A DNA stretch of 64,000 nucleotides, taken from the NCBI GenBank assembly GCA_964036295.1, contig OZ038473.1, positions 8,711,501 through 8,775,500 of the forward strand, read 5' to 3'. Source of the stretch: Plumapathes pennacea (lineage: Eukaryota > Cnidaria > Anthozoa > Antipatharia > Myriopathidae). Positions 37,136 through 46,985 of the stretch are shown here, one piece after another. A program made the translations under genes and the position numbers. A model generated the notes under the pieces. It worked only from the letters and a program-made list of their open reading frames with translations. It was not told where the DNA came from and made no database searches. The stretch's first letter is position 1, and every line of letters begins with the position of its first letter.

Positions 37136-37563
37136 GAGTAGATGCGGAAGTTGGTTATAGGTTCGTAACTTAACAGTGGTTTCCTGATTGGTTTATTTGG
37201 CGGGTTTGATCTTTGTTTTCGTAGGGTCGTAGCTTATGATAATTTTCGAAACAAAACTAATAGTGCTTATAAATTAAAAAAAAAATCAATCCGCCGATGC
37301 ATAAAGAGCTAATTTCTCCGGAAGGCCCTGTTGTACTTTCTTGTTTGGCTGAGCCACTAAGAAACAATACGTTATCGACTGCATACACTTTACAGTGATG
37401 TGGACCAGAAATTGAAATTGATCAATTTGATCTTCTTCCTTATAACGCAAATTCCCTTATCGGGTGGAACTTTTGGGATGATGACGATAGGAAACCGACG
37501 TACTCTTTAGGCACTTTCGAACTGATCCCGGAAAAGCTGAGAATAAACGAATAATTAAGAATT

Positions 37564-37770
37564 AACCCAGTCACCTCTGAGCTCATGATGCAAATTCTCC
37601 CAACCATTCAAGAAAATGATGTATTAGTGATGTAGTGGGTATTGATAGTTTGATCAGCTTTCACCTGAACAAGCTATCAAAACTCAAATTCTCCATACCG
37701 AATGATGTATCTCAGGTGAGAAAACTGAAGGAGAAATTTGAAACTGATCACTTTTGGGAGCGAAAGGTTT
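37564..37770. mobile_element. MITE, AACCCTTTCACTCCC family, copy 5 (degenerate)
   Basis: Ends AACCCAGTCACCTC and GGGAGCGAAAGGTTT, with the family interior (GCAAATTCTCCCAACC, GATAGTTTGATCAGCTTTCA). Paired with the copy at 46093-46299 in duplication unit 2, so it predates the duplication. Confidence 0.75.
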
Positions 37771-38409
37771 CAGTGGTTGTAACTGAAATGAATATCTCTC
37801 AGTAAGGGGGTTTCCCCACGAGTGGTCCATCATTTTCATCTCAGAAATTGTACAGTCCGTTCTAGCTCTATTTGTTTGTCACAAACTGTAATTTAGTGGC
37901 TCCAGATTTTCGAGTCGTAAACCGTTTACTCCCTCAAGTGAAAGTTATACTTAACACATATTTACAGTCGACAATCTCGGACAAAACGTGTCAACACTTG
38001 CTTTAAATGACATACTTTGACAAAACAACCACGTGCGGGCTGAATGTCTTCTGGCTCGAAAGAACGGTTGATCAGATCATCACGAATTTTGTGATTTGCA
38101 CAAAATGTAACATAAGTGATTTTTTGTAATTTACTCAACCCAGTTTATAGACGAAAATTCGTTTACCATATATATGATTTTTTGCGCTTGCGTTGTTCGT
38201 GAAGACTAGGAGGCCACTCGCACTAAAGCGGGACGAGCGGGGAAGCAGATGGAGGGAAGAGGGGGAGGGTGTAAAATATATACATTACACGACAGCGGCG
38301 CATTGGGGACACTAGACGTATACAAATAAAAATATAACAAGCTACACAAATGTAAACAGGCGAAATATAAAAATATGTAACTCACTAACTCTGGCTAAGA
38401 TTGGCTAAA
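37771..38409. other. End of duplication unit 1 and spacer
   Basis: No gene. A G/A-rich patch at 38240-38270 lies in the spacer between the two units. Confidence 0.5.
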
Positions 38410-38459
38410 AACATGTGTGTCTGCTTTAGTAACTGTTTTTCTTTTTTCCTCTGTTGCAG

Positions 38460-39884
38460 GTAAATCGTATCAATCCCGTCACTGTACTGGATGTGCCGCC
38501 TCAAAGTCCAGTTTACGCGTTAGAACACAATACTAACAGGTAGATGTACGTCCGGCACTTATAAAACACTTATCACCAATATTGTAACTTAAGATATGTG
38601 TGGTGAAAAGTAGGATATCAAGTTGGAGATACTACTTCCGCGATCTGACAGACGACCACGGTCAGAGAAGTAAGCATTCTTCACGAAAAACTTGCTCTTT
38701 CTGTGCTCAATATCATCACTATACACCACAAACGCTCGAATTTTATGTCAGTCTTTGTGTAACACTCACCCCCTTTTTTCTCCCCGCCCTCTGCTGGATG
38801 TGAACCGCCCGGATAATGTGGCATACGCCTACATGTTTTCCTGATATTTTGAAACATCTAACCGTTTCCGTATTTGGACAAGTGGAAAAGCGGTCACTAG
38901 CTTTTGAGACTATCTCGACTCACATACCCAACTCTACTCATAAGCTCAGAGGAGTTTCTAAAGGATCATTCAGTTTCCTTAACAACAGCTGATACAACCA
39001 CTTTGTATTGTTTACAACGTAAAGTTTATTTTAACTCGGATTTACAGAGTAACTATGAATAAGAAATGTTTTTGATAAATCATGAGTTACAGTAAGCAGT
39101 AGAAATGAAACTGACATTAAAGTAAAAACGTTTACTTGGTAAAAGTAAACTTCAAACTATACACATAGTAACATATAGTTACAAAAGGATATTAAACGAT
39201 AGTGATTGTTACAGTAGAGCGGTTTTCGGATGATTATGGAAAGTAATCGTGTGCATGATTACTTTGGTTTTGCGTTTGTTACGCTTTTGGATTGATCCAA
39301 AGTACCCGGCATTTTTAACCAATCAGGAACAAAAGTAAGACACGGTTGCGATATGCTAACGCAAGCATTCTCGCTAATTCTCGTCTTCTTCGAAGTAAAA
39401 CCGGTAGCAAAGTTGTTTTTCCTTGTTGGTTAAAAGTGTTTTCCTGCAGCTTTTGTGATTGGCGTTTGTAACATTACTTTACTTTTGGTTTTACGAAAGT
39501 CTTCCGAAAACTACTCTAATATCGACAATGACCTGCGGGTGGTCAAACGGTGAGAAACGTGCGCCAGCTCGCGTGTGAATTAAATTTGAGTTCGATCAAA
39601 GGCAACGAAAGAAACCGCAAGTCAAAACGAGTTTACCCAGTGGGTGGCCAGTTGAAGCCGCATGCTAGTTACCAGGCTCATTCTCTACCTTGCGTAAGGA
39701 GAGCACCCCGGGAACGAGGGTGCGCGAGTAACCTGTTTGTTTCTTCTCCAGACGTCAGCTGGTTGCTACGGGAGACGCCGAAGGTTTCGTCAAAATCTGG
39801 AGACTTGATGACGAGCTGACCAATCAGGGAGCTAGGGAGATGGATGTTCTCACAGACCTTGCGAATGCGCAAACAACGGAGTAG
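38460..39884 (+). pseudogene. DYNC2I2: WDR34 (DYNC2I2) last two exons, copy 2
   Basis: Exons 38460-38539 (QSPVYALEHNT) and 39752-39884 (RQLVATGDAEGFVKIWRL, stop TAG) match those of copy 1 with few substitutions and keep their splice signals. No upstream exon was duplicated, so this copy has no start and is a fragment created by the segmental duplication. Confidence 0.8.
38580..39179. other. 600-bp insertion (or copy-1 deletion) within the duplicated WDR34 intron
   Basis: Copy 1 runs directly from CACTTATCACCAAT to TTACAAAAGGATATT (31437-31455); copy 2 has about 600 bp between these. The extra DNA has no ORF, no clear target duplication and no terminal inverted repeat. It contains TGTGGTG near its start and AACA near its end, so an LTR-type origin is possible but weakly supported. 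Confidence 0.6.
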
Positions 39885-40685
39885 ACAATCACGTGGGTAC
39901 TATTGTACAGGGGTGGGGTAGGTGGGGGATTTTTGCACAAGACAATAACAGCCAACACTTGCAGTCCTGTAATAGCGTACTAAAAAAACGTCTCGCGACA
40001 AAATGGGAAAGTTATACGCTAAAGAGATAGCAGGGTTCACATGGTCATGGAAAGCCACGAAATTCTAGGCTTGGAAGAGTCATGGATATTAGGAAAACGT
40101 GTTCAGGTCACGGAATTTTTGTGCCCATGTCTCTGTGCGAACCCCAGATGTGTCCCTCTATGTACCTCCAGGATCGTATTGTGGAAGCCTATAGTCGTGA
40201 GCGCGGAAGAGGATGGCGCGCAGAGAATGAGGCCACAGTCGTGAGCTCCCACAATATGATTTTGGCAGGAAAAGGAGGGACTGGTCGCAGTCTACTCAAA
40301 AATTAAGACGCCGAACTTTCCATGCCGGACCCGAATCAATGCAACTGAGCAAAAGCCACTGTTTGAGCTAATGTGCATCGCGTTTGGCTCATGAAAAGTT
40401 TGCCGCTTGAACTGGGCCTCTCTTGAGTAAGGCATAGATGGCTGAGTGTGAATCATTAGTTGTTATATAATAATGTTTGTAATGTACTGGATTGACAATT
40501 GTCTAAAGTAACATTACTCAGTTGTAAATTGCACTGAAAAACTATAAGGGAGTCCAAAAAATAATTTGCAAATAATACATCACAGAAGCTTCATCTAACA
40601 AAAATCGACCCAATTAGTGTTAGGTAGCTCCTTCATTCACAAAAGAAAGTCGATACTTCTTCGTGTTTGCACTGGTTATTTGAAT

Positions 40686-40891
40686 AACCCTTTCACTCCA
40701 AAGCTCAAAATGCAGATTCTCCCAACCCAGGAAGAAGAAAATGTATAAGTGATGTGGTGAGAATTGATCGTGCAATCAGCTTTCAACTGAGCAAACTATC
40801 AAGTGACAAATTCTCCCTACGGTGTCATATATTGCTAATGAGAGATTGAAGGAGAAAATTGAACTTGATCACTCTTGGGAGTGAAAGGGTA
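40686..40891. mobile_element. MITE, AACCCTTTCACTCCC family, copy 6
   Basis: Virtually identical to copy 4 and in the same place, 27 bp from the TPR-CHAT stop codon. Confidence 0.85.
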
Positions 40892-40917
40892 AAGTCATAC
40901 AGCACTTTATCGTGGTC

Positions 40918-43900
40918 TCATGACTTACGGAAAGGAACGACATCGCCTCCGATGAGGACAAAGGGAGCCCAGTAACGGGGATGATGGAACCTCGTGTCCC
41001 CTCTCATGGCTGTCATGGCGTTATGGAGTGCTTCACTTGCTCTTTCTCCTTCAGTCAGATGCTCGTAGAACTCCTTCATGAAGTACACGGTGGCTGCGTC
41101 GCTAATTGCCCAAAGCGACACGAGAACTGCCCGAGCTCCAGCTCCGAGGAACGCCCGAGCGATGCCGACTACTCCTTCACCTCGGACTTCTCCACGGCCA
41201 CTGTGACAACAACTGAGGACAACCAGTGATGCCCTCATGCGTTTGCCTTCAAGATCGGATATCATCAACATGACATTTTCCTTGGTTCTCTTTGTACCAG
41301 GACTTGGGGCAAACAAGATTTCTCCCCTCTCCCTATCACCATGAGCCGCAATGTGGATTAAATTGGCACTTTCAAATTTATCCAAGAATTTTATTTTGGT
41401 CGCATATTTCCCAGTGAAGATCTGACCGTTAATGTGACCAGCAACTGCTTTGGCTTCCAGTTTTGCATTTTTTAATCTGGGCACAGGGATTGTCTCACCA
41501 TCCTTCTCAATGTAACCCACCTCTGGATCTCCAATGATCAAAGGACGGGCTGCACCTTCCAGGTCCTGCGGATGCTCTAAGATCGTTTTCGCTGTTGCTA
41601 ACGAGGGAACCAGTCTTACTCGCAAGGTCTCTACCACGTAGCGTCCGTTTTCGTTCATGAGAGCGGCGAATGGAACCAAAGCGATAGGGCCGTCGGGCAC
41701 GATGACAACGGATGATTCTTTTAAAAACTGAAGCACTGGGTTAAGAAGAATCTGATGCAGTTCTTTTAGCACACTGTTCAGCTCCGCTTCTTTGTCTGAG
41801 CCTGCAGTTGCTGCCTCACTGCTAGACGGCGTTTCAGTTGGTGTTTGGTCAGTTTGAGAAGTATCGAGAGGGCGAGCTCGATCTCCAGATAGTTGTAAAC
41901 TAGACCAAACTGAAGGTATTGCTAAAGACTGCATTACGAGTCTGGCATCGTTCTTAGCCTGTTTTAAAACTTCTTCTGGATAAAGAAACGACAACGAGCG
42001 GTCTTCGCACTCAATAGTGCAACCTGATCTTAATAAACCCATGGCCTTCTTTATCAGTGCGTCTAGATTCGCAAGTTTTGAAACTAGACTGTCCTCTGAT
42101 GGACTTTTTTGAACTCGCAGTAGAGCATTCGCAGTAACTTGCGTCTGGACATTTCCACATGGCTCTATCACCCACCTGATGATAAGATTGTCCACGCCGA
42201 GTCCATAGAAAAGGACTGTATCACTCAGGGCTTTGACCACCTCAAGAATTTCAGTCAGGCCCAAACACTTCCTTGTGATGACGTCAGCACACCGGATACG
42301 ATGACTGTTAAGCATGAGTTGTGCCAAGGCTTTCGAGCGTCCCCTTTCAGCAATAACGAGAGCTTCTTCGTGTTTGTCTTGGAGGAGGAGAATTTGAATC
42401 ATCAGTTTGTAGGTCCCAATGAAAGTATCGATAAATGAGATTTTTGCCCGATCTTCCTTGCCGGCATTCTCAAATAATGTCTCGAAACATTTCAACGCCT
42501 TTTCACATGCACATTCTCCGTTTTCGTACTGCTGTATGACCATATAACAAGAAGCAAGGTGACGATAAGAAAGTGCTTCACTATGTTTTTCTCTAGTTTG
42601 TTTTGCAATACTTAAGCACCGTCTAGAATGTTCTATAGCCTTGTTGTACTGGCCGAGTAAACCATAACAGCCTCCAAGGTTTATATAAGCATGTCCTTCT
42701 TCTGCCTTGTCCCCAATCTGTTTTGCAATATTCAGGTCCATTTCATGATACTCTATAGCCTTGTCGTACTGGCCGGATGAAACATAACAGTTCCCAAGGT
42801 TTCCATAAGCACCTCCTACTCCTGCCGTGTCTCCAATCTGTTTTGCGATATTCAAGCACATTTCGTGATACTTTATAGCCTTGTCGTATTGGTCGAGTGA
42901 GCCATAAGAGCTCCCAAGGTTTCCATAAGCACGTCCTTCTCCTGCCTTGTCCCCAATCTGTTTTGCGATATTGAGCTGCATTTCAATATACTTAATAGCC
43001 TTGTCGTACTGGCCGAGTAAATGATGAGAGTTCCCAAGGTTTCCATAACCAGCTCCTTCTCCTGCCTTGTCCCCAATCTGTTTTGCGGTATTCAGGTGCA
43101 TTTCATGATAGTTTATAGCCTTGTCGTACTGGCCGAGTGAATTATAATAATTCCCAAGGTTTCCATAAGCACGTCCTTCTCCTGCCTTGTCCCCAATCTG
43201 TTTTGCGATATTCAGGTGCATTTCAAGATGCTTTATAGCCTTCTCGTATTGGCCGAGTGAACCATAACATATGCCAAGGTTTCCATAAGCACGTCCTTCT
43301 CCTGCCTTCTCCCCAATCTGTTTTGCTGTATTCAGGTCTATTTCATGATACTTTATAGCCTTGTCGTACTGGCCAAGTGAATGATAAGTAGTGCCAAGGC
43401 TTCCATAAGCATTTCCTTCACCTGCCTTGTTCCCAATCTGTTTTGCGATATTTAGGTGCATTTCATGACACTCTATAGCCTTGTCGTACTTGCCGAGTGA
43501 ATCATAAAATGTGCCAAGGTTTCCATAAGCATGTCCTTCTCCTGCCTTGTCCCCAATCTGTTTTGCAATATTCAGGTACATTTCATGGCACTCTATAGCC
43601 TTGTCGTACTTGCCGAGTGAATCAAAAAATGTGCCAAGGTTTCCATAAGCATGTCCTTCTCCTGCCTTGTCCCCAATCTGTTTTGCGATATTCAGCTGCA
43701 TTTCAAGATACTTTATAGCCTTGTCATATTGGCCGAGTGAACCATAAGATGCGCCAAGTTTTGCACAAGCTCGTCCTTCTCCTGCCTTGTCCCCAATCTG
43801 TTTTGTGATATTCAGCTGCATTTCAATATATTTTATAGCCTTGTCGCATTGGCCGATTGAAAGATAACAAATCCCAAGGTTTCCATAAATACGGCCTCCT

Positions 43901-44808
43901 TCTCCTGCCTTGTCTCCAATCTGTTTTGCGATATTTAGGTGCATTTCATGATACTTTATAGCCTTGTCGTACTGGCCGAGTGAATAATAACAGTTCCCAA
44001 GGCTTCCGTAAGCACCTCCTTCTCCTGCCTTGTCCCCAATCTGTTTTGCGATATTAAGGTCCATTTCATGATACTCTATAGCCTTGTCGTACTGGCCGAG
44101 TGAATGATAAGTAGTGCCAAGGTTTCCATAAGTACGTCCTTCTCCTTCCTTGTCCCCAACCTGTTTTGCGATATTCAGGTGCATTTCATGATACTTTATA
44201 GCCTTGTCGTACTTGCCGAGTGAATGATAAGAGTTCCCAAGGTTCCCATAAGCACGTCCTTCTTCTGCCTTGTCCCCAATCTGTTTTGCGAAGTTCAGGT
44301 GCATTTCACGATACCTTATGGCCTTGTCATATTGGCCGAGTGAATTATAGCAAATCCCAAGGCTTGCATAATCACATTCTTCTCCTGCCTTGTCCCCAAT
44401 CTGTTTTGCAATTGTCAGGTGCATTTCATGATAGTTTATAGCCTTGTCGTACTTGCCGAGTGAAAGATAACAGTTCCCAAGGTTTCCACAAGCACGTCCT
44501 TCTTCTGCCTTGTCCCCAATCTGTTTTGCGGTATTCAGGTGCATTTCGTGATGCTCTATAGCCTTGTCGTATTGGCCGAGTGAATTATAAAAAAACCCAA
44601 GGTTTCCATAAGCATATCCTTCTCCTGCCTTGTCTCCAATGATTTTTGCAATATTTAGTGTGATTTCTTGATGACGTATAGCTTTGTCGTTTTGGCCAAG
44701 GATGTGATAATTGTGACTAAGTTCTGAGTGTATATTCCCCTGAAGTGCCTTGTGTTCTTTGGCTTCTGCGATTTTTAGGGACTTCATTAGAGAACTTATT
44801 TTCTCCAT
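40918..44808 (-). CDS. TPR-CHAT protein, copy 2, open: tetratricopeptide repeats plus CHAT caspase-like protease
   Basis: Open for 1296 residues from ATG 44808 (MEKISSLMKSL). The frame extends upstream to an ATG at 44889, but a TTTTCAG acceptor just inside suggests that part is intronic. Layout: short helical start; about 18 TPR units of 40 residues (consensus KAIKYHEMHLNIAKQ, YGNLGNCYHSLGQYD), one of 41; a linker (ALVIAERGRSKALAQLML); a low-complexity Thr/Ser/Pro-rich loop; a C-terminal CHAT domain with His1156 (HIAAHGD) and Cys1201 (LSCCHSG, Cys1200 beside it), and GEGVVGIARAFLGAGA then SLWAISDAATVYF. CHAT (Caspase HetF Associated with TPRs) is a caspase/separase-related cysteine protease fold; bacterial relatives are activated through their TPR arm and cleave defence substrates such as gasdermins. 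Both catalytic residues are present, so activity is plausible. No signal peptide or membrane segment, so probably cytosolic. The substrate is unknown. Confidence 0.9.
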   Translation of the reverse strand: MEKISSLMKSLKIAEAKEHKALQGNIHSELSHNYHILGQNDKAIRHQEITLNIAKIIGDKAGEGYAYGNLGFFYNSLGQYDKAIEHHEMHLNTAKQIGDKAEEGRACGNLGNCYLSLGKYDKAINYHEMHLTIAKQIGDKAGEECDYASLGICYNSLGQYDKAIRYREMHLNFAKQIGDKAEEGRAYGNLGNSYHSLGKYDKAIKYHEMHLNIAKQVGDKEGEGRTYGNLGTTYHSLGQYDKAIEYHEMDLNIAKQIGDKAGEGGAYGSLGNCYYSLGQYDKAIKYHEMHLNIAKQIGDKAGEGGRIYGNLGICYLSIGQCDKAIKYIEMQLNITKQIGDKAGEGRACAKLGASYGSLGQYDKAIKYLEMQLNIAKQIGDKAGEGHAYGNLGTFFDSLGKYDKAIECHEMYLNIAKQIGDKAGEGHAYGNLGTFYDSLGKYDKAIECHEMHLNIAKQIGNKAGEGNAYGSLGTTYHSLGQYDKAIKYHEIDLNTAKQIGEKAGEGRAYGNLGICYGSLGQYEKAIKHLEMHLNIAKQIGDKAGEGRAYGNLGNYYNSLGQYDKAINYHEMHLNTAKQIGDKAGEGAGYGNLGNSHHLLGQYDKAIKYIEMQLNIAKQIGDKAGEGRAYGNLGSSYGSLDQYDKAIKYHEMCLNIAKQIGDTAGVGGAYGNLGNCYVSSGQYDKAIEYHEMDLNIAKQIGDKAEEGHAYINLGGCYGLLGQYNKAIEHSRRCLSIAKQTREKHSEALSYRHLASCYMVIQQYENGECACEKALKCFETLFENAGKEDRAKISFIDTFIGTYKLMIQILLLQDKHEEALVIAERGRSKALAQLMLNSHRIRCADVITRKCLGLTEILEVVKALSDTVLFYGLGVDNLIIRWVIEPCGNVQTQVTANALLRVQKSPSEDSLVSKLANLDALIKKAMGLLRSGCTIECEDRSLSFLYPEEVLKQAKNDARLVMQSLAIPSVWSSLQLSGDRARPLDTSQTDQTPTETPSSSEAATAGSDKEAELNSVLKELHQILLNPVLQFLKESSVVIVPDGPIALVPFAALMNENGRYVVETLRVRLVPSLATAKTILEHPQDLEGAARPLIIGDPEVGYIEKDGETIPVPRLKNAKLEAKAVAGHINGQIFTGKYATKIKFLDKFESANLIHIAAHGDRERGEILFAPSPGTKRTKENVMLMISDLEGKRMRASLVVLSCCHSGRGEVRGEGVVGIARAFLGAGARAVLVSLWAISDAATVYFMKEFYEHLTEGERASEALHNAMTAMRGDTRFHHPRYWAPFVLIGGDVVPFRKS

Positions 44809-45619
44809 AATGGTGTGAGCCGATGCTGTAATCAACTGTAATATTCTGAAAAGGATGGTATAATTGTTACTCTGAGTCGGATATGGCAACCATCTTTAAA
44901 AAATATTGATATAAGTATAAACAGTCAACCTATAATGTCTATTTCACGTCAAGTGAGCAACTGTTGAGTATGTGGATGGCCCTTTAATAACTTTTAATTT
45001 GCGTCCAGTTTCTTTTTAGTGACCGAAAGACCTATAAATAACTGGTAATGCCATTATAAAGTTAAAAGCAAAAAAATCACTAATAAAATCAACTGCACAA
45101 TTCGAGTATGAAACAAAGCCATGCAGAATAAGAAAAAACGATAATATTTCCGAGAATGTCCAGCGAAACGACACCGTTCCGCAGAGAGCGCACACCCTGG
45201 AAAAGAGAGCAAGAAAGGGAAGTAAAGAAATGCCGTTTGGCAGACCCTAGTTTGTTCCCTGTTCAAATGATAAATTTTCCTGGGGTTTCAGTGAAACTTA
45301 TCCTCTGCGCGAACGGTGCTTGACATATCTGTGCAACTACAGCACTGAATTTATCTTCAGGCCTTAGCTCCTCGTGTCTTTATTGCAAATGCGATATATA
45401 CGGCGAGTACTGACCATGATGATAAGAATAGTGTTTGATTCATTTCGTTTGTGTCCAATAATGAGCTACTCTACGATGAACATAAATATCCACAGAATAG
45501 ACAAACCGACCTACCTTTCAACTGGACTGACTCAGGAAGTGAATCGCAGACTTTTCATCAGTGGAATATAAAGACTTCAACACAGCTGTCGTACGTCTTA
45601 CATCCCTTGATCTGCCAGC
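44809..45619. other. Upstream region of TPR-CHAT copy 2 (probable 5' UTR intron)
   Basis: No gene. Contains the acceptor TTTTCAG at about 44849 and a donor-like AAAG/GTAGGT near 45518 on the minus strand, matching copy 1. Confidence 0.5.
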
Positions 45620-45632
45620 CCTTTATATATCA
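45620..45632 (-). promoter_or_regulatory. TATA box candidate for TPR-CHAT copy 2
   Basis: Minus strand GATATATAAAGGG followed by the same leader as in copy 1, about 815 bp upstream of the coding ATG. Confidence 0.55.
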
Positions 45633-46092
45633 AGTGCATGCGGAAGTTAGAAGTACCAGCGCTGGAAGTTGATTATAGGTTCGTAACTTAACAATGGTTT
45701 CCTGATTGGTTTGATGGTCGGGTTCGACCTTCGTTTTCGAAGGCTCGTAGCTTATGATAATTTTTGAAATGAAACTAAATAGTAGTGCTTATAAATTTTC
45801 AAAAAATTAATCAATGAATCCGACGATGCATAAAGAGCTAATTCCTCGGGAAGGCCTGTTGTACTTTGTTGTTTGACTGAGTCACTAAGAAACAATACGT
45901 TATGGGCTGCATACACTTTACAGTGATGTGGGCCAGAAATTGAAATTGATCAATTTGATCTTCTTCCTTACGACGCAAATTCCCTTATGGGATGGGACTT
46001 TTCGGATAATGACGATAGGAAACCAACTTACTTTTTAGGCACTTTCGAATTGATCCCGGAAAAAGCTGAGAATAAACGAATAATTAAGAATT

Positions 46093-46299
46093 AACCCTGT
46101 CACCTCTGAGCTCATGACGCAAATTCTCCCAACCATTCAAGAAAATGATGTATTATTGATGTAGTGAGAATTGATAGTTTGATCAGCTTTCACCTGAACA
46201 AGCTATCAAAACTCGAATTCTCCATACCGAATGATATATCTCAGGTGAGAATATTGAAGGAAAAATTTGAAACTGATCACTTTTTGGAGCGAAAGGGTT
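46093..46299. mobile_element. MITE, AACCCTTTCACTCCC family, copy 7 (degenerate)
   Basis: Ends AACCCTGTCACCTC and GGAGCGAAAGGGTT. Counterpart of the copy at 37564-37770. Confidence 0.75.
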
Positions 46300-46751
46300 G
46301 AATGTAACGGAAATGAAAATCTCTCATTAAGGGGGTTTCCCCACGAGTGGTCCATCATTTTCATCTCCGAAATTATAGACAGTCCATTCTAGCTCTTTGT
46401 TGTCACAAACTGTAATTTAGTGGCTCCTCATTTTCGAGTCGTAAACCGTTTACTCCCTCAAGTGAAAGTTATGCTTAACACACATTTACAGTCGACAACC
46501 TCGTAAAAAGATGTGTTAACACTTGCTTAAATTATATACTTTGACAAAATAACTACATGCGCGCTGAATGTCTTCTGGTTCGAAAGAACGGTTGATCAGA
46601 TCATCACGAATTTTGTGATTTGCGTGAAATGTAACATTAACGCGATTTTTTTCATGGTTTACTCAACCCAGTGTATAGACGAAAAATCGTTCCCCCATGT
46701 ATATGATTTGTAAATAGGGTATACACTATGCACTGGCTTTAGTAAATAACG

Positions 46752-46770
46752 AAAAAAAAAAAAAAAAAAA
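46752..46770. repeat. Poly(A) tract
   Basis: Nineteen A residues just beyond the right edge of duplication unit 2. Confidence 0.9.
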
Positions 46771-46985
46771 CGTTTATAGTACATTTCGGGCAAATCGCGA
46801 AATTAGTCGGTATATTGCTACCCGAAAGAACTGTTTTGAGTCCCCACCCCCTCCCCCTATTGTCCCCGAACGAAGCGAGGGAAATACTCACGACGCTAAT
46901 GCAGTAGTATTATCGCCTTATCGGAGACTCCAAGCGGGTCGCCATCTCGAAATCTAATGTTCGTCTGTCAGTCTGTCAGTCTGTC

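Larger units (their letters stand above)
31290..38190. repeat. Segmental duplication, unit 1
   Basis: This stretch is repeated head-to-tail at about 38410-46710. Both units contain, in order, WDR34 last exons, the same ORF-free DNA, a MITE, a TPR-CHAT gene on the minus strand, a TATA-bearing upstream region, and a second MITE. Similarity is close to perfect from about 31450 to 34270 and visibly lower elsewhere. The right edge is near the phrase ATATATGATTT (38176). Confidence 0.9.
38410..46710. repeat. Segmental duplication, unit 2
   Basis: Second direct copy of the 31290-38190 unit. It is longer because of about 600 extra bp between the two WDR34 exons (38580-39179) and six extra TPR units in the gene (723 bp). 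Confidence 0.9.

Noticed and set aside
33193..44808. Bacterial contamination as the source of the CHAT genes
   Set aside because: Genes are flanked by animal exons, MITEs and eukaryotic promoter/splice signals within one duplicated unit.
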